Notes under the pieces: model-generated | Databases searched by the model: none | What the model was told of the DNA's origin: nothing | What the model saw: only the letters and a program-made list of their open reading frames with translations | DNA from: Rhodopirellula sp. SM50 | GTDB lineage: Bacteria; Planctomycetota; Planctomycetia; Pirellulales; Pirellulaceae | DNA length: 64,000 nucleotides | Reading direction: 5' to 3' | NCBI RefSeq assembly: GCF_002289565.1 | Contig: NZ_NTFY01000070.1 | Location: 1-64,000 of the forward strand | Program-made: the position numbers and the translations under genes | In this document: one piece after another, positions 37,222 through 45,818 of the stretch | How the letters are laid out: each line of letters begins with the position of its first letter | Position numbering within the stretch: position 1 is the stretch's first letter

Positions 37222-37647
37222 TTACTGTGAGGGGCGACTTCGGCGTTCATCGCCGACGACGATGGCGGAACCGTTGTGAATCGACTGCGGGGCGACGAGA
37301 TAGAACGGCTGGTCGGCAACGATTTCTCGGCCGTCAGTGAGGAATAATCGCATCCGGACACACCACCGCAAACGGATCAGCCGGCCGTGATAGCTCAACG
37401 GTGTCGCCGGCAGCAAGCAGGAGAGCGAGTGTTTGTCGGCCAGCCCGAAGCGGCGAATCCGCTCTTCCTCATAACGCTCAAAATGATGCACATGCAGGTC
37501 GGTGTCGCCCTTGCCCTCGGAATACCAGAGCACGGAGATCTCGATCGCACTGAGCGAGTCCAGCGTGACGCGGGACACTCGCCAGGTCGCCGAAAGCTCC
37601 TTTCCGCCCTCGTAAATGCCGTCCTCGCGGCATAACGACACGCTCAC
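37222..37647 (-). CDS. Small beta-rich protein, third gene of the alpha-CTD operon
   Basis: 141 residues from a GTG at 37647 that overlaps the TGA of the preceding gene (GTGA), the pattern of translational coupling. An ATG at 37752 in the same frame would overlap that gene by 109 bases and adds Arg/Ser-rich sequence, so I reject it. The chain is beta-rich: IYEGGKELSATWRVSR, LSAIEISVLWYSEGKGDTD and RLIRLRWCVRMRLFLTDGREIVADQPFYLV. It looks like an immunoglobulin-like or arrestin-like half domain, similar in character to the C-terminus of the preceding protein. There is no signal peptide or membrane segment. Function is unknown. Confidence 0.72.
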   Translation of the reverse strand: MSVSLCREDGIYEGGKELSATWRVSRVTLDSLSAIEISVLWYSEGKGDTDLHVHHFERYEEERIRRFGLADKHSLSCLLPATPLSYHGRLIRLRWCVRMRLFLTDGREIVADQPFYLVAPQSIHNGSAIVVGDERRSRPSQ

Positions 37648-38744
37648 CGCGGGCTGCGTTTCGGAGGCAAGCCTGGAGGATGAACGACGACGGGATAGCT
37701 TCGGCAGAACGATGGCCACGGACGGGCTTCTCCAGAGACGATCACTTTCCATCGCACCGCATTATGCGATGCCACAAAGGAATGCATCACATTGGATGGA
37801 AGGTCGATGGTGAATTGTTGCTCCCAAGGTGCCTGCGGGTCAACTCGAACATCGCGTTCGGCACACAATTCTTGCGTGAAAACTTCATATCGCTCCACCC
37901 GGACATCTGTCCCCTGACGATAAACCGTCTCTTCCTCGCACGCGACACGCACGCGCAACCGCCGCAGCCGTAGCCGCCCGGATTGTGAAACGAACAGGCG
38001 GTATTTGCAGCCTGGGTAGAGCGGATGGTCGCTGATTTCGACAATCGTCGGCCCGATCCCCGCCGATCGACGCAACTGGGCCAAAAAATACCGAAACGAC
38101 CAATAACCGACCCCGCCAAACGGTAGGAGCAGTCCGGTCAGAATATAACGCGGACTTGAATGCCAGAATCCGAGCACGACCACGGCCAGCAAGACGAACC
38201 AGACCGCGTTCCAGAGCAGTGCCAGCAGCGCGGGGCCGACCAGTTCATTGCCCGACGTCCCCTCGGCGGCCAAACGGTACGTCAAACGCTCGCCCGGACT
38301 GTCCGTCAGCGCGTTGCCGCGTGGCACCGATGGCATCTTTTCGATCTCAGTCGCCGACGGAACGATGATCTCGATCGACGACGCCCGCTTGGCCATGGCC
38401 GACCGGCGCTCATTGCTGGCCCCCACGCGAACCAGGCGATAAATCAATCCGCCCGCGCCGGACCCGATCGCCGCGACCCCCAAGACGCCGAAAATCCAGC
38501 TCGCCAAGCCGCCCCCGTCAAGCTCTTCAGGCGTCACGGCTTCGGGCTGGATTTTCGTTAACTCTTTGAGTGTCTCCAGCTGGTCCCAGGATGACAGCTG
38601 GCTGATCACCACCAACGACACGACAAACACGCCGACCAGGAAGACGCCGCTGTAAAAGGCGGTTTCCCAGAGCAGGCTGCGGAGCTCCGTGCCGATGAAC
38701 CGCTTTCCCCGTTTCTTGCTCCAGGGTCGAAGAAAGCGCGCCAT
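37644..38744 (-). CDS. Four-helix membrane protein with C-terminal beta domain
   Basis: 366 residues from an ATG at 38744, one base after the stop of the alpha-CTD gene. Hydrophobic helices lie at ~28-50 (AFYSGVFLVGVFVVSLVVI), ~84-106 (ASWIFGVLGVAAIGSGAGGL), ~172-193 (LALLWNAVWFVLLAVVVLG) and ~198-218 (YILTGLLLPFGGVGYWSF). The C-terminal ~130 residues are beta-rich (YRLFVSQSGRLRLRRLRVRVACEE to WKVIVSG), possibly arrestin-like. No family recognised. Start chosen by coupling and because MARFLRPWSKKRGKR gives a positively charged N-terminus. It is the middle gene of a three-gene operon, so it probably forms a complex with the 141-residue protein. Confidence 0.75.
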   Translation of the reverse strand: MARFLRPWSKKRGKRFIGTELRSLLWETAFYSGVFLVGVFVVSLVVISQLSSWDQLETLKELTKIQPEAVTPEELDGGGLASWIFGVLGVAAIGSGAGGLIYRLVRVGASNERRSAMAKRASSIEIIVPSATEIEKMPSVPRGNALTDSPGERLTYRLAAEGTSGNELVGPALLALLWNAVWFVLLAVVVLGFWHSSPRYILTGLLLPFGGVGYWSFRYFLAQLRRSAGIGPTIVEISDHPLYPGCKYRLFVSQSGRLRLRRLRVRVACEEETVYRQGTDVRVERYEVFTQELCAERDVRVDPQAPWEQQFTIDLPSNVMHSFVASHNAVRWKVIVSGEARPWPSFCRSYPVVVHPPGLPPKRSPR

Positions 38745-38745
38745 A

Positions 38746-39021
38746 TCAACGGGGTTGCTGAGGTCGTCGGCTGGGGCGATAGAACCCAAGCTCTTCCAAC
38801 GCGGTGTAAACTTCACCGAGAGTCTTCTCGCCGAAGTTGCTGATCGACAGCAAACGCTTGGGCGTCGCGCCCAACAGATCACGCACCGTCAGGATACCGG
38901 TTTCTTCAAGACAATTCGTCGTGCGAACCGACAACCCCATCTCGGCGATACTCAAATCCAAACGCTCGTTGCGCAGACGGGCTTCCTCGTCGGCGCGGCT
39001 CAGTGGAATTCGCGTGCTCAT
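38746..39021 (-). CDS. Free-standing RNA polymerase alpha C-terminal domain protein
   Basis: 91 residues. Residues ~21-83 match the RpoA C-terminal domain: LSVRTTNCLEETGILTVRDL and LLSISNFGEKTLGEVYTAL. By eye alignment to Escherichia coli alpha, the DNA-contacting residues Arg265, Asn268 and Lys298 correspond to Arg33, Asn36 and Lys66, so UP-element-like DNA binding is plausible. The alpha N-terminal domain that assembles with polymerase is absent. The ATG at 39021 is fixed by AAGGAG six bases upstream; an earlier start at 39045 is less likely. It heads an operon with two membrane/beta proteins, with a one-base gap to the next gene. It could act as a transcription regulator or a DNA or protein adaptor. 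Function inferred. Confidence 0.85.
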   Translation of the reverse strand: MSTRIPLSRADEEARLRNERLDLSIAEMGLSVRTTNCLEETGILTVRDLLGATPKRLLSISNFGEKTLGEVYTALEELGFYRPSRRPQQPR

Positions 39022-39027
39022 TCCAAA

Positions 39028-39033
39028 CTCCTT
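39028..39033 (-). promoter_or_regulatory. Ribosome binding site deciding the alpha-CTD start
   Basis: AAGGAG on the minus strand, six bases before the ATG at 39021. It favours this start over the one at 39045. Confidence 0.8.
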
Positions 39034-39222
39034 TTGGTCGGGCAAATGAAGGGTGGCAAGATTTGTCGAGAGAGTAAGCGATGTTCACGCGGTTGGCAAA
39101 GAGCCTGAATCGAAAATCCAACGTTTTGCGGGAATCACTCTTGGCTTGTGGGTGCTACGGTTTGCAAGCAAACGTACTGCAGGGCAACCCGGAACCTGCT
39201 GACTCGTACGTTTGCTGTGTCG

Positions 39223-39420
39223 ACTTGTTCCCAGGCTCCGCCCTACGCCGTGAACGACTTTTTAGCGGTAGGGCGCGAGCCCTCCGGTGTGTTGGCAAAG
39301 ATGCGGGACCGGAGGGCTTGCGCCCTGCCGCTAAAACCTCGTCAACCACAGGAAATAAATCGTTCACGGCGTAGGGCTCCGCCTGGAAACACAATGCCTT
39401 GAAGGCTCCGCCTTATCGCT
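39223..39420. repeat. Family A palindrome (A7) inserted inside a family B element
   Basis: The B element begins TGTTCCCAGGCTCCG at 39226-39240 and resumes CTCCGCCTGGAAACAC at 39377. Between them, CCCTACGCCGTGAACGA at 39241-39257 pairs perfectly with TCGTTCACGGCGTAGGG at 39360-39376, enclosing the usual A arms. The outer A arm is TGAACGA/TCGTTCA here where other copies have TGAAGCA/TGCTTCA, so both sides changed together. The 815-bp spacer 39022-39836 has no gene. Confidence 0.85.
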
Positions 39421-39543
39421 GCGAGGCGGAGCCTGGGCTGTGCAAAGTTGCCGTCTCGCGCCATCGCTAGATTTCTGCCGAATCGATTCTGCGATGGACC
39501 ATCGATGAGCATGGAGCGGTTGGGCATCAAAAACACGATGGAC

Positions 39544-39618
39544 ATCAGCCGATTCGCGCAAGCGTTCGGGCCTCGGCAACCACGGAGGGCCCGTAGGCTG
39601 GCGCCAAACGGCTGATCC
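39544..39618. repeat. Family E palindrome, copy E2
   Basis: ATCAGCCGATTCGCGC on the left, GCGCCAAACGGCTGAT on the right, with GGGCCCGTAGGC inside. It is diverged from E1 at 14369-14454 but shares both ends. Confidence 0.7.
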
Positions 39619-39720
39619 CACGAAGCCCCCAAGGGAATGGAAACCGCCAAAATCCTGCGAAGGAATGCACGTTTCAACGGAGAGATTTTGCACAGCCCAG
39701 GCGTAGCCTCCGGCGAAGCC

Positions 39721-39842
39721 CGTTCCAAGGCGGAGCCTTGGAACGAGGTGGTAGGCGGAGCCTTGAAACGAGGTGGTGCCCCACGCCCTGCGCCCTACGC
39801 CCTGCGCCCCACGCCCTGCGCCCCACGCCCTGCGCCCTACGC
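39721..39842. repeat. B-like arms followed by a 14-bp minisatellite
   Basis: CGTTCCAAGGCGGAGCCTTG at 39721 and a partial second copy GGCGGAGCCTTGAAACGAGG are B-family-like. From 39779, CCCCACGCCCTGCG and CCCTACGCCCTGCG alternate for about 4.5 units of 14 bp. This reaches the stop codon of the large ATPase gene (39837-39839) and slightly into its coding end. Confidence 0.8.
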
Positions 39843-42800
39843 CGCGACCAATTCGCGACTGAGCGCCGCGTACTGAATCCACTCGGTGACCTCCTCCAGA
39901 TCCGGCAACTGGCCCCCGCGGATGATCCGCTTGCCCTCGTTGCTTCGGGCGACCGGGTCGATCAACGCGAACAATTCACTCGGGTCATACTCCGCAACTT
40001 CCTCCGCCGTCGTGACATCCGCAGCCACCAACAACTGCGCGTCGTGCCCACGCAGCATCGGGACTCGGCAAACCAAGATCGCCTGGTTCTGCCACGCCGT
40101 GATCACCTCTGCGTCGATCCGTCGGTGATCCAAGCGGTCGGCCAAGTCGGCCGCGTCGGCACGGAGCAGGTCTTCCACGGTGACGATGTCGACCGCTTCA
40201 AGTCGTTCAGCCATCCGTGCTCCGATCGACGGCGCGTCCACGATGGGACTGTCGCGTTGGAGATAAAAACGAAGTTCCTTGTCGCCGCTTTCGGAGTCGA
40301 ACGACCGAGTCTCATCACGCATCCGCTCCCGTCGTCGCGAACGATCCGACGACGAGCGTTCGGATCCGCGTCGTGACGAGCGGCTGCTTGAACGTCGCGA
40401 CCGCGACTCACCGTCGCGACGGCTTCGCGTGCGCTCGCTCCGCTCGGTTTCAGAGTCGCTGGTTCGGTAGCCCTGATCCGCGGTTTGCGACGAATCCGCG
40501 TCGCGGCGTGATCCCGACTCACCGACGCGACGGCTGCGTCCGTCGGAACCGATGTCGTGACTGCGGGCGGTGCCGCTGATGGATCGGCTGCCGTTTCGAG
40601 CCCGATTGGATTGCCCATTGGCTCGACCATTGGACCGACCGGACAGTCCGCCACTGCGTTGCCGCGAACTGGACGAACGCCGGTTTGACCGGGATCGGTT
40701 GGATGAGGCACGGACAATGTTTCCGTTGTCATCGACGAATTCGTATTCATAACGATCGTCGTCCAGTTTGGCATCAACCGGTTTGCGATCGCGTTGCTGG
40801 CGGAGCACCCGACCGTCGACCGTCTGGTGATCTCGCACCATGCCCAGCGGGTTGTCGTCGGTGTCCACGTTTGCCGCCGCGATCCAGCTGGTGATCCGCG
40901 ATAGTTCGTAACTGGTGCCGCTGAGCAGGATCCGCTGCCCGCGTTCGGTCGCCAGAAACGCTTCCACGCGATCGAGCAGATCGGCCGGGTCGATCGATGC
41001 CAGGTGCCCCGCATCGGCGATTCCGCATCCGACCAGCACCCGGGCGTCAAATCCACGCAACTGGGGGACATGACAAACCAAGCGGCTCTCGGCCTGCCAA
41101 CGCCGAATCGTCGCCGCGGTCACGCCGGCCAGCCCGAGCGAATCAGCCAGCCGGTTGGGATCTTGATTCATCAGATGGTTGATGTGCGTGACCTGCAATC
41201 TGCGCAGACGCGCTGCGGCGACCGCGTCGATCGAAGGCGCTTGATCGATGGGGCTATCGACGGACAGGAAAAACGGAGACACCGGTCCGCGCTGGCTGGC
41301 CGCCGGATCGCCTGACGGCTTGGATTGCGGGTGCTCCGCCGACGACCGAGACGCGGCCGCTGGTGCACTGTGGCTGTGCAGCGTTTGTGCACGGTGAGCC
41401 GATTGCGCAGCCGGCGCGGTCGTGTAGGAATCGGCGAAATAATATCCGTCGTGCCAATGACCCGCATCGTGTTGAGATCGATCACCGGACGTCGGATCCG
41501 GAGATCCCGCCGGCATCGACGCCGGGTAGGCCGTCGCCTGCGTGGCGGGAGCAACCGGTGCGGCTGACGCCGCCGGCCCCATGTAAGCAGACCCCAGAGA
41601 GTGAGACCCTGCATAGGGTGAAATCCCGTACGCTTCCTGCCAAACAGCGTCCAGATTGCGATTGATATCGGCCAGTGAGGCACCGATCGGCAGGTGATCA
41701 AAGTACTCGTCGTGATAGCGGTCGACGAAGGCATCGCTGTGCGGCATCGGGTCGTTGGAAGCTACACCGTTGGAAGCCAGACCATTGAAAGTCGGCGGCA
41801 AGTGCGACGGCGCGTGGGGACCGGCGTAACCTTCGTCCGAAAAATGCGGGCTCCAAAGCGGTCGGTGCTCGTGTCGGACGCGTTGACCATGGATCGTGAA
41901 CACCTGGCCTCCGTGGCGAGCGACTTGGTCCGCGAACATCGAATCGCTGGCCAACAAGACGACTTGTCGTCCATTTTTGGCAAAGTCGTCCAGTGCCGCG
42001 AGCACCGAAAGGTTGACGCCCGCGATGGGCGAACCGCCGGCATGGACGGGGTAGTCTGCGTCCGTTGCGTGAATCGCCCCCAACGTCTCCCCGACTTCTT
42101 GATGGCGCAACAGTTCGCGCGGAACTTCGATCACCAGCGGGATGGCGCGTCCGGTTCGGGCCAGCAAGTCGGCTGCGGCCATGCGTAGCGCCAGTGCCGC
42201 CAGCGCCCGATCGGCCGCGGGGCAATTCGCTTCTTCACGCCCATCGATCTTGGCAAACCCGATTCGCGTCGCCGTCTCGATCTGGCCGGGGGCGGTGGTG
42301 AAATCTGCGTCGTTCCAATCCAGTCGCGACAACCGGCCACCGGAGAGACGGACCAACCATTGGCTCGCTTCATCAGCCAACGGAGACGCCGAGCGGGAGA
42401 CCGCTCGGGGCACGCCGAGCATTTTGATCAATTCGGCGCGACGACGTTTCAGCCATTTCACCCGTGGCGTCTCGCCCAAGCTCGGCTCGGCAAGCGAGTC
42501 GAGTGCACGCAATTCGGACTCCACCGCGTCGATCTCCCGTTGCAGCGTCGCGGGTTCCCACGTGACGCCGTTTCGCCCCGGATAGCCGCGGCCGGTGTAG
42601 CCGACGTCAACGCCAGCCCATTGGGAAGCATCCAGCCCAGGGTAGGCGGATTGCGGTGCGGCGACGGGGCTCATCGGCTGGGCCAACATCTGACGACGCA
42701 GCCGCGCCGCCCGGGCGACACAGCGATCGAGTTGTGCGGTGACTTGATCGAGTTCTTTGCTCCGCGCGATCGCTTCACCATCAAGGTGATTGATGTACCA

Positions 42801-44495
42801 GGCCGACCAGGTTTGCCGATGATAGGCGTCGTCCAACCAAGACGGATAGCGGAGCCGTTCTGCCAACTGGCGATCGCGAACCAAGCCTTCGCGATAGGCC
42901 AACAGCCGCTCGATCGTCGCGACGACCCACTGCTCGCTGCGTCGCAAATCGTACAACTCGTGGTCTCGACGCACGGCCAGGGCGTGCTCGGCGGCGCGTG
43001 CTTCGCGCAACGGCTCGGTCGTGGAATAAGCAAACCGGAATCCGTGCCGGCGAACGTTTTGCAAGTCGTCTCGGATCGCGCGGAGCGAATGCGCCAGCGA
43101 GTGGCTTCCCCGATAAGCCAGATCCGCAGGCAGATCGCGATACCAGACCGGAGTGGCCGAGTGTGGGTGATCGTAGCGGGCCGCAAGCCAATCGACTTGG
43201 CGCACGATCGCTTCGATCCGCAGATCGATTTCGTCTGGCCAACGCGACGGACGGGCGGCGGCGGAAAACGCCGACCACGACGCTGCCATCGAAGGGTCGT
43301 CGGCGTAGTGATCCAGCGAGGAAAGGAAGTGATGCATGCGCTGGCGGCGCAGCATGTGTTCCGACATCGGCAACGCCCCCGTCTCACGCAACGGCCGATC
43401 AAAGGTGTCGCGGTGAACGGCGGACGAGATGATTTCGCGCAGACCGGACAACTCCGTCATCACGCGACGCCAGCGTGTGATTTGGGCATCGACGTCGATT
43501 AATTTTCGCCGCAACTCGGCGTCGACGTCCAATGCCGCGCCGTGGCTGAGCGCCCGCCCGCCGGCCAGTTCGGCACTCGCGTCGCGGGCATAGGGCGACG
43601 CGGTGATCGGTGCGGTGTAGCGAACGCGATTGCGATCGAATTGCAGATGGGCCAGCCAACGCGACAGCTCGCTGTGCCGGACACGAAGCTGCCAAATCTG
43701 ATCGTGAAGCTCGGACAGCTCGGCACCGATCGGTGCGCTGTGATCGGGCCACTGTGCGGATTGCTGGGCCGATTGCAGAGCCGACTGCAGGTCCGCCAGC
43801 CGGGACTGCAGCTGTCGTCGCCGCACGGCGATGGATTCGGCGTCCAACAGGGAGCAATGCGGGCCGGCGGAGGTCTGCCGAATCGATGCCAATTCGGCTT
43901 CGATGCGGGCCAGTTCATCGCGCATCGCACGTCGTGGTGCGTGCTGGTCGGACGATGCTGCCGGCGAGAGCCCGCTGACGGTCGAACGATTGACCGGCAA
44001 TCCGGCGAACAAGGCGGGATCGCCCAGTCCGCTGCGGAGGCAGGCGGCGATGACTCGGGAAATGCTGATCACGGCAGTGTCGGTGACGATGCCGTCGACG
44101 ATCGATTCGGGGATGCGAATCGATTCCAAGGCACGGGTCGCGTCGGTCGAATCGGCGATCCCGTTGATCCAGCTGCCGTGCAGCCAATCGAATCGATGCG
44201 AGGCCTCGCCGCGGGATTCGAATTCGATGGTCCGTCGTCCGCTGGGCGTGCCGTCGTGCTCACGCCGGCAATGGATTTTCCCGTTGCGGTCAGCCCAGAC
44301 CACGCGGCCGGCCGAGGAGCTCATCATCCCCAGCGGGTAGTCGCGTCGGATCAGCGAGTCCCGGATGAAGCGGACGATCGCCGTTTTCCCAGAACCCTCC
44401 GGCGTGCAAATCACGTTCAAGCATTCTGAGAAGGGCCCCAGCTCGACACGAGTCAGGGGGCCGTGAGTGTCGATATCGATCCGGTCCAACAACAT
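39837..44495 (-). CDS. Large P-loop ATPase with RS-rich linker and two DUF4332 domains
   Basis: 1552 residues. The N-terminus resembles SbcC/RecF-type AAA proteins: VICTPEGSGKTAIVRF gives Walker A at ~31-38, with Thr in place of the first Gly. Long Arg-rich helices follow, with many RRQLQ/ELSRW stretches suggesting coiled coil. A second ATPase-like half comes at ~700-880 (WLVRLSGGRLSRLDW, RQVVLLASD). Its expected Walker B strand reads IPLVIEVPRE, where Asp is typical. A Pro/Ala/His-rich linker precedes DUF4332 copy 1 (~1075-1209). Then comes an Arg/Ser-rich, likely disordered stretch (1262-1409) and DUF4332 copy 2 (1410-1552). DUF4332 is a helix-hairpin-helix-like domain, so DNA binding is inferred. 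Start set by AAGGAGGAG seven bases before ATG 44495. Confidence 0.85.
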   Translation of the reverse strand: MLLDRIDIDTHGPLTRVELGPFSECLNVICTPEGSGKTAIVRFIRDSLIRRDYPLGMMSSSAGRVVWADRNGKIHCRREHDGTPSGRRTIEFESRGEASHRFDWLHGSWINGIADSTDATRALESIRIPESIVDGIVTDTAVISISRVIAACLRSGLGDPALFAGLPVNRSTVSGLSPAASSDQHAPRRAMRDELARIEAELASIRQTSAGPHCSLLDAESIAVRRRQLQSRLADLQSALQSAQQSAQWPDHSAPIGAELSELHDQIWQLRVRHSELSRWLAHLQFDRNRVRYTAPITASPYARDASAELAGGRALSHGAALDVDAELRRKLIDVDAQITRWRRVMTELSGLREIISSAVHRDTFDRPLRETGALPMSEHMLRRQRMHHFLSSLDHYADDPSMAASWSAFSAAARPSRWPDEIDLRIEAIVRQVDWLAARYDHPHSATPVWYRDLPADLAYRGSHSLAHSLRAIRDDLQNVRRHGFRFAYSTTEPLREARAAEHALAVRRDHELYDLRRSEQWVVATIERLLAYREGLVRDRQLAERLRYPSWLDDAYHRQTWSAWYINHLDGEAIARSKELDQVTAQLDRCVARAARLRRQMLAQPMSPVAAPQSAYPGLDASQWAGVDVGYTGRGYPGRNGVTWEPATLQREIDAVESELRALDSLAEPSLGETPRVKWLKRRRAELIKMLGVPRAVSRSASPLADEASQWLVRLSGGRLSRLDWNDADFTTAPGQIETATRIGFAKIDGREEANCPAADRALAALALRMAAADLLARTGRAIPLVIEVPRELLRHQEVGETLGAIHATDADYPVHAGGSPIAGVNLSVLAALDDFAKNGRQVVLLASDSMFADQVARHGGQVFTIHGQRVRHEHRPLWSPHFSDEGYAGPHAPSHLPPTFNGLASNGVASNDPMPHSDAFVDRYHDEYFDHLPIGASLADINRNLDAVWQEAYGISPYAGSHSLGSAYMGPAASAAPVAPATQATAYPASMPAGSPDPTSGDRSQHDAGHWHDGYYFADSYTTAPAAQSAHRAQTLHSHSAPAAASRSSAEHPQSKPSGDPAASQRGPVSPFFLSVDSPIDQAPSIDAVAAARLRRLQVTHINHLMNQDPNRLADSLGLAGVTAATIRRWQAESRLVCHVPQLRGFDARVLVGCGIADAGHLASIDPADLLDRVEAFLATERGQRILLSGTSYELSRITSWIAAANVDTDDNPLGMVRDHQTVDGRVLRQQRDRKPVDAKLDDDRYEYEFVDDNGNIVRASSNRSRSNRRSSSSRQRSGGLSGRSNGRANGQSNRARNGSRSISGTARSHDIGSDGRSRRVGESGSRRDADSSQTADQGYRTSDSETERSERTRSRRDGESRSRRSSSRSSRRGSERSSSDRSRRRERMRDETRSFDSESGDKELRFYLQRDSPIVDAPSIGARMAERLEAVDIVTVEDLLRADAADLADRLDHRRIDAEVITAWQNQAILVCRVPMLRGHDAQLLVAADVTTAEEVAEYDPSELFALIDPVARSNEGKRIIRGGQLPDLEEVTEWIQYAALSRELVAA

Positions 44496-44502
44496 GGTCG
44501 GG

Positions 44503-44511
44503 CTCCTCCTT
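44503..44511 (-). promoter_or_regulatory. Strong ribosome binding site of the large ATPase gene
   Basis: AAGGAGGAG on the minus strand, seven bases before the ATG at 44495. It rules out the longer frame beginning at 44555. The divergent spacer 44496-44798 holds nothing else I can identify. Confidence 0.85.
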
Positions 44512-44798
44512 GGCCACAGCAACAATACATTTTCAGCGGCCCGAACGACGGCCAAAATTCATTTCGACGTTGCGGGAAACGGGCAGCTGGGATGCGGGAT
44601 CGGGGCACTTTAGTGAAAGTCGTGTTTCACGAAAAGAGGAATCTGCGGCCGCCTTGTCTTGACGCGCCGCCCGCAAAAACCGTAGTCCAGGGGCGTGAAA
44701 CGACGTCTGATCGCGGTCGCCGACGTTCGCATGACGCTGACGGGCCGATGCCGTGTTTGGCCCCCGACACATCCGATTTCTTCGCCGATACTCTGCCC

Positions 44799-45740
44799 AT
44801 GCCGCGATGCCACCTCCCGCCGCGATCGATTCGACAGCCCGGCAATCCCCGCCGTCGTTACTCACTGGCGATGCCCCTGTGGCTTGCCGCTCCCCTTCTC
44901 GCCGCCCCGATCTTGCTGGCCGGATGTGCGTCCTGGTCCAGCTGGCCCAGCCATGACGATCCGCATCAAGAACCCCGCGCGGCCGCGCTACCGCTGAAAA
45001 AAATCCCACGCTCGATCGAGCTGGAAACGCGTTTTGTCCAGATCCGCTTCGACCCGACCGATCCCGACCAGCTGCAATCGATGTGGCAATGGGTGGACGA
45101 AACCGTGCTGCCGCCGGAAACCCGAAAGGTGCTCTATCACAACGGGTTACGGATCGGGAAAGCGGCTCAGCTGGACCGGCTGGTGGGCAAACTCGATTCG
45201 CTGCAATCGGCCCAACCGCCCGACGTCGTCGCCGAATTCCTCAGCTCGGTCTCGGTTTCCAGCCACCAATCCGAAGGCTCCAAGACGATCCCGATGCGGC
45301 TGGGAAAACGCTACGAATTGCCGGTCCGATTGCCGGTGCAAGGCGACCAGGTGGTGATCATCCACGAGGAACCGCAACCGGTCGGCCAGACGCTTCGAGA
45401 CCCCCAGTTTCTGTTGGCGGTCACTCCCCAACCGGGCAGTTCCGCCGCACAAATTCGCCTCCGGGTGCGCCCCGAAATTCAGCACGGCGACATGCAGCAA
45501 GACTGGGTCCAGGGGGATGCGGCCTTGCGGATCGACGTTCGCCGTCAATCCTGGTCACTCGATGCGATGGAATTTGAACTGATCGGCGGCGAGGGCGATC
45601 TATTTGTGATCTCGGAAACCGCCGACCGAAAGGGGCTGGGCACGGAGATGTTTGGGGGCAAAAACGTCGACCAAATGGAGCAACAAACGGTTTTGCTGAT
45701 TCGCATCGCCAACGTCCCGACGCCCGCGGAAAAGCTGTAA
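44799..45740 (+). CDS. Hypothetical lipoprotein
   Basis: 313 residues from ATG 44799, or 289 from ATG 44871. The longer form gives a positively charged n-region (RRRYS) before the hydrophobic core MPLWLAAPLLAAPILLAGC, whose LAGC is a lipobox, so the mature protein is probably lipidated at this Cys. The mature part starts RSIELETRFVQIRFDPTDPDQ and contains DETVLPPETRKVLYHNGLRIG and later beta-rich stretches (PVRLPVQGDQVVIIHEE, AQIRLRVRPEIQHGDMQ). No family recognised. It is in the same direction as alaS, 78 bases upstream of it. Predicted periplasmic, membrane-anchored. Confidence 0.75.
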   Translation: MPRCHLPPRSIRQPGNPRRRYSLAMPLWLAAPLLAAPILLAGCASWSSWPSHDDPHQEPRAAALPLKKIPRSIELETRFVQIRFDPTDPDQLQSMWQWVDETVLPPETRKVLYHNGLRIGKAAQLDRLVGKLDSLQSAQPPDVVAEFLSSVSVSSHQSEGSKTIPMRLGKRYELPVRLPVQGDQVVIIHEEPQPVGQTLRDPQFLLAVTPQPGSSAAQIRLRVRPEIQHGDMQQDWVQGDAALRIDVRRQSWSLDAMEFELIGGEGDLFVISETADRKGLGTEMFGGKNVDQMEQQTVLLIRIANVPTPAEKL

Positions 45741-45818
45741 CGCTCCGCCTACGAGAAATCGGATCCATCCGATATCATCGGCGGCACTGCACTTCTTTCA
45801 ATCTCCGTGCGTTGACCC

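Noticed and set aside
36087-37361. Minus-strand open frame over sucD
   Set aside because: Shadow of sucD continuing through repeats; no domain.
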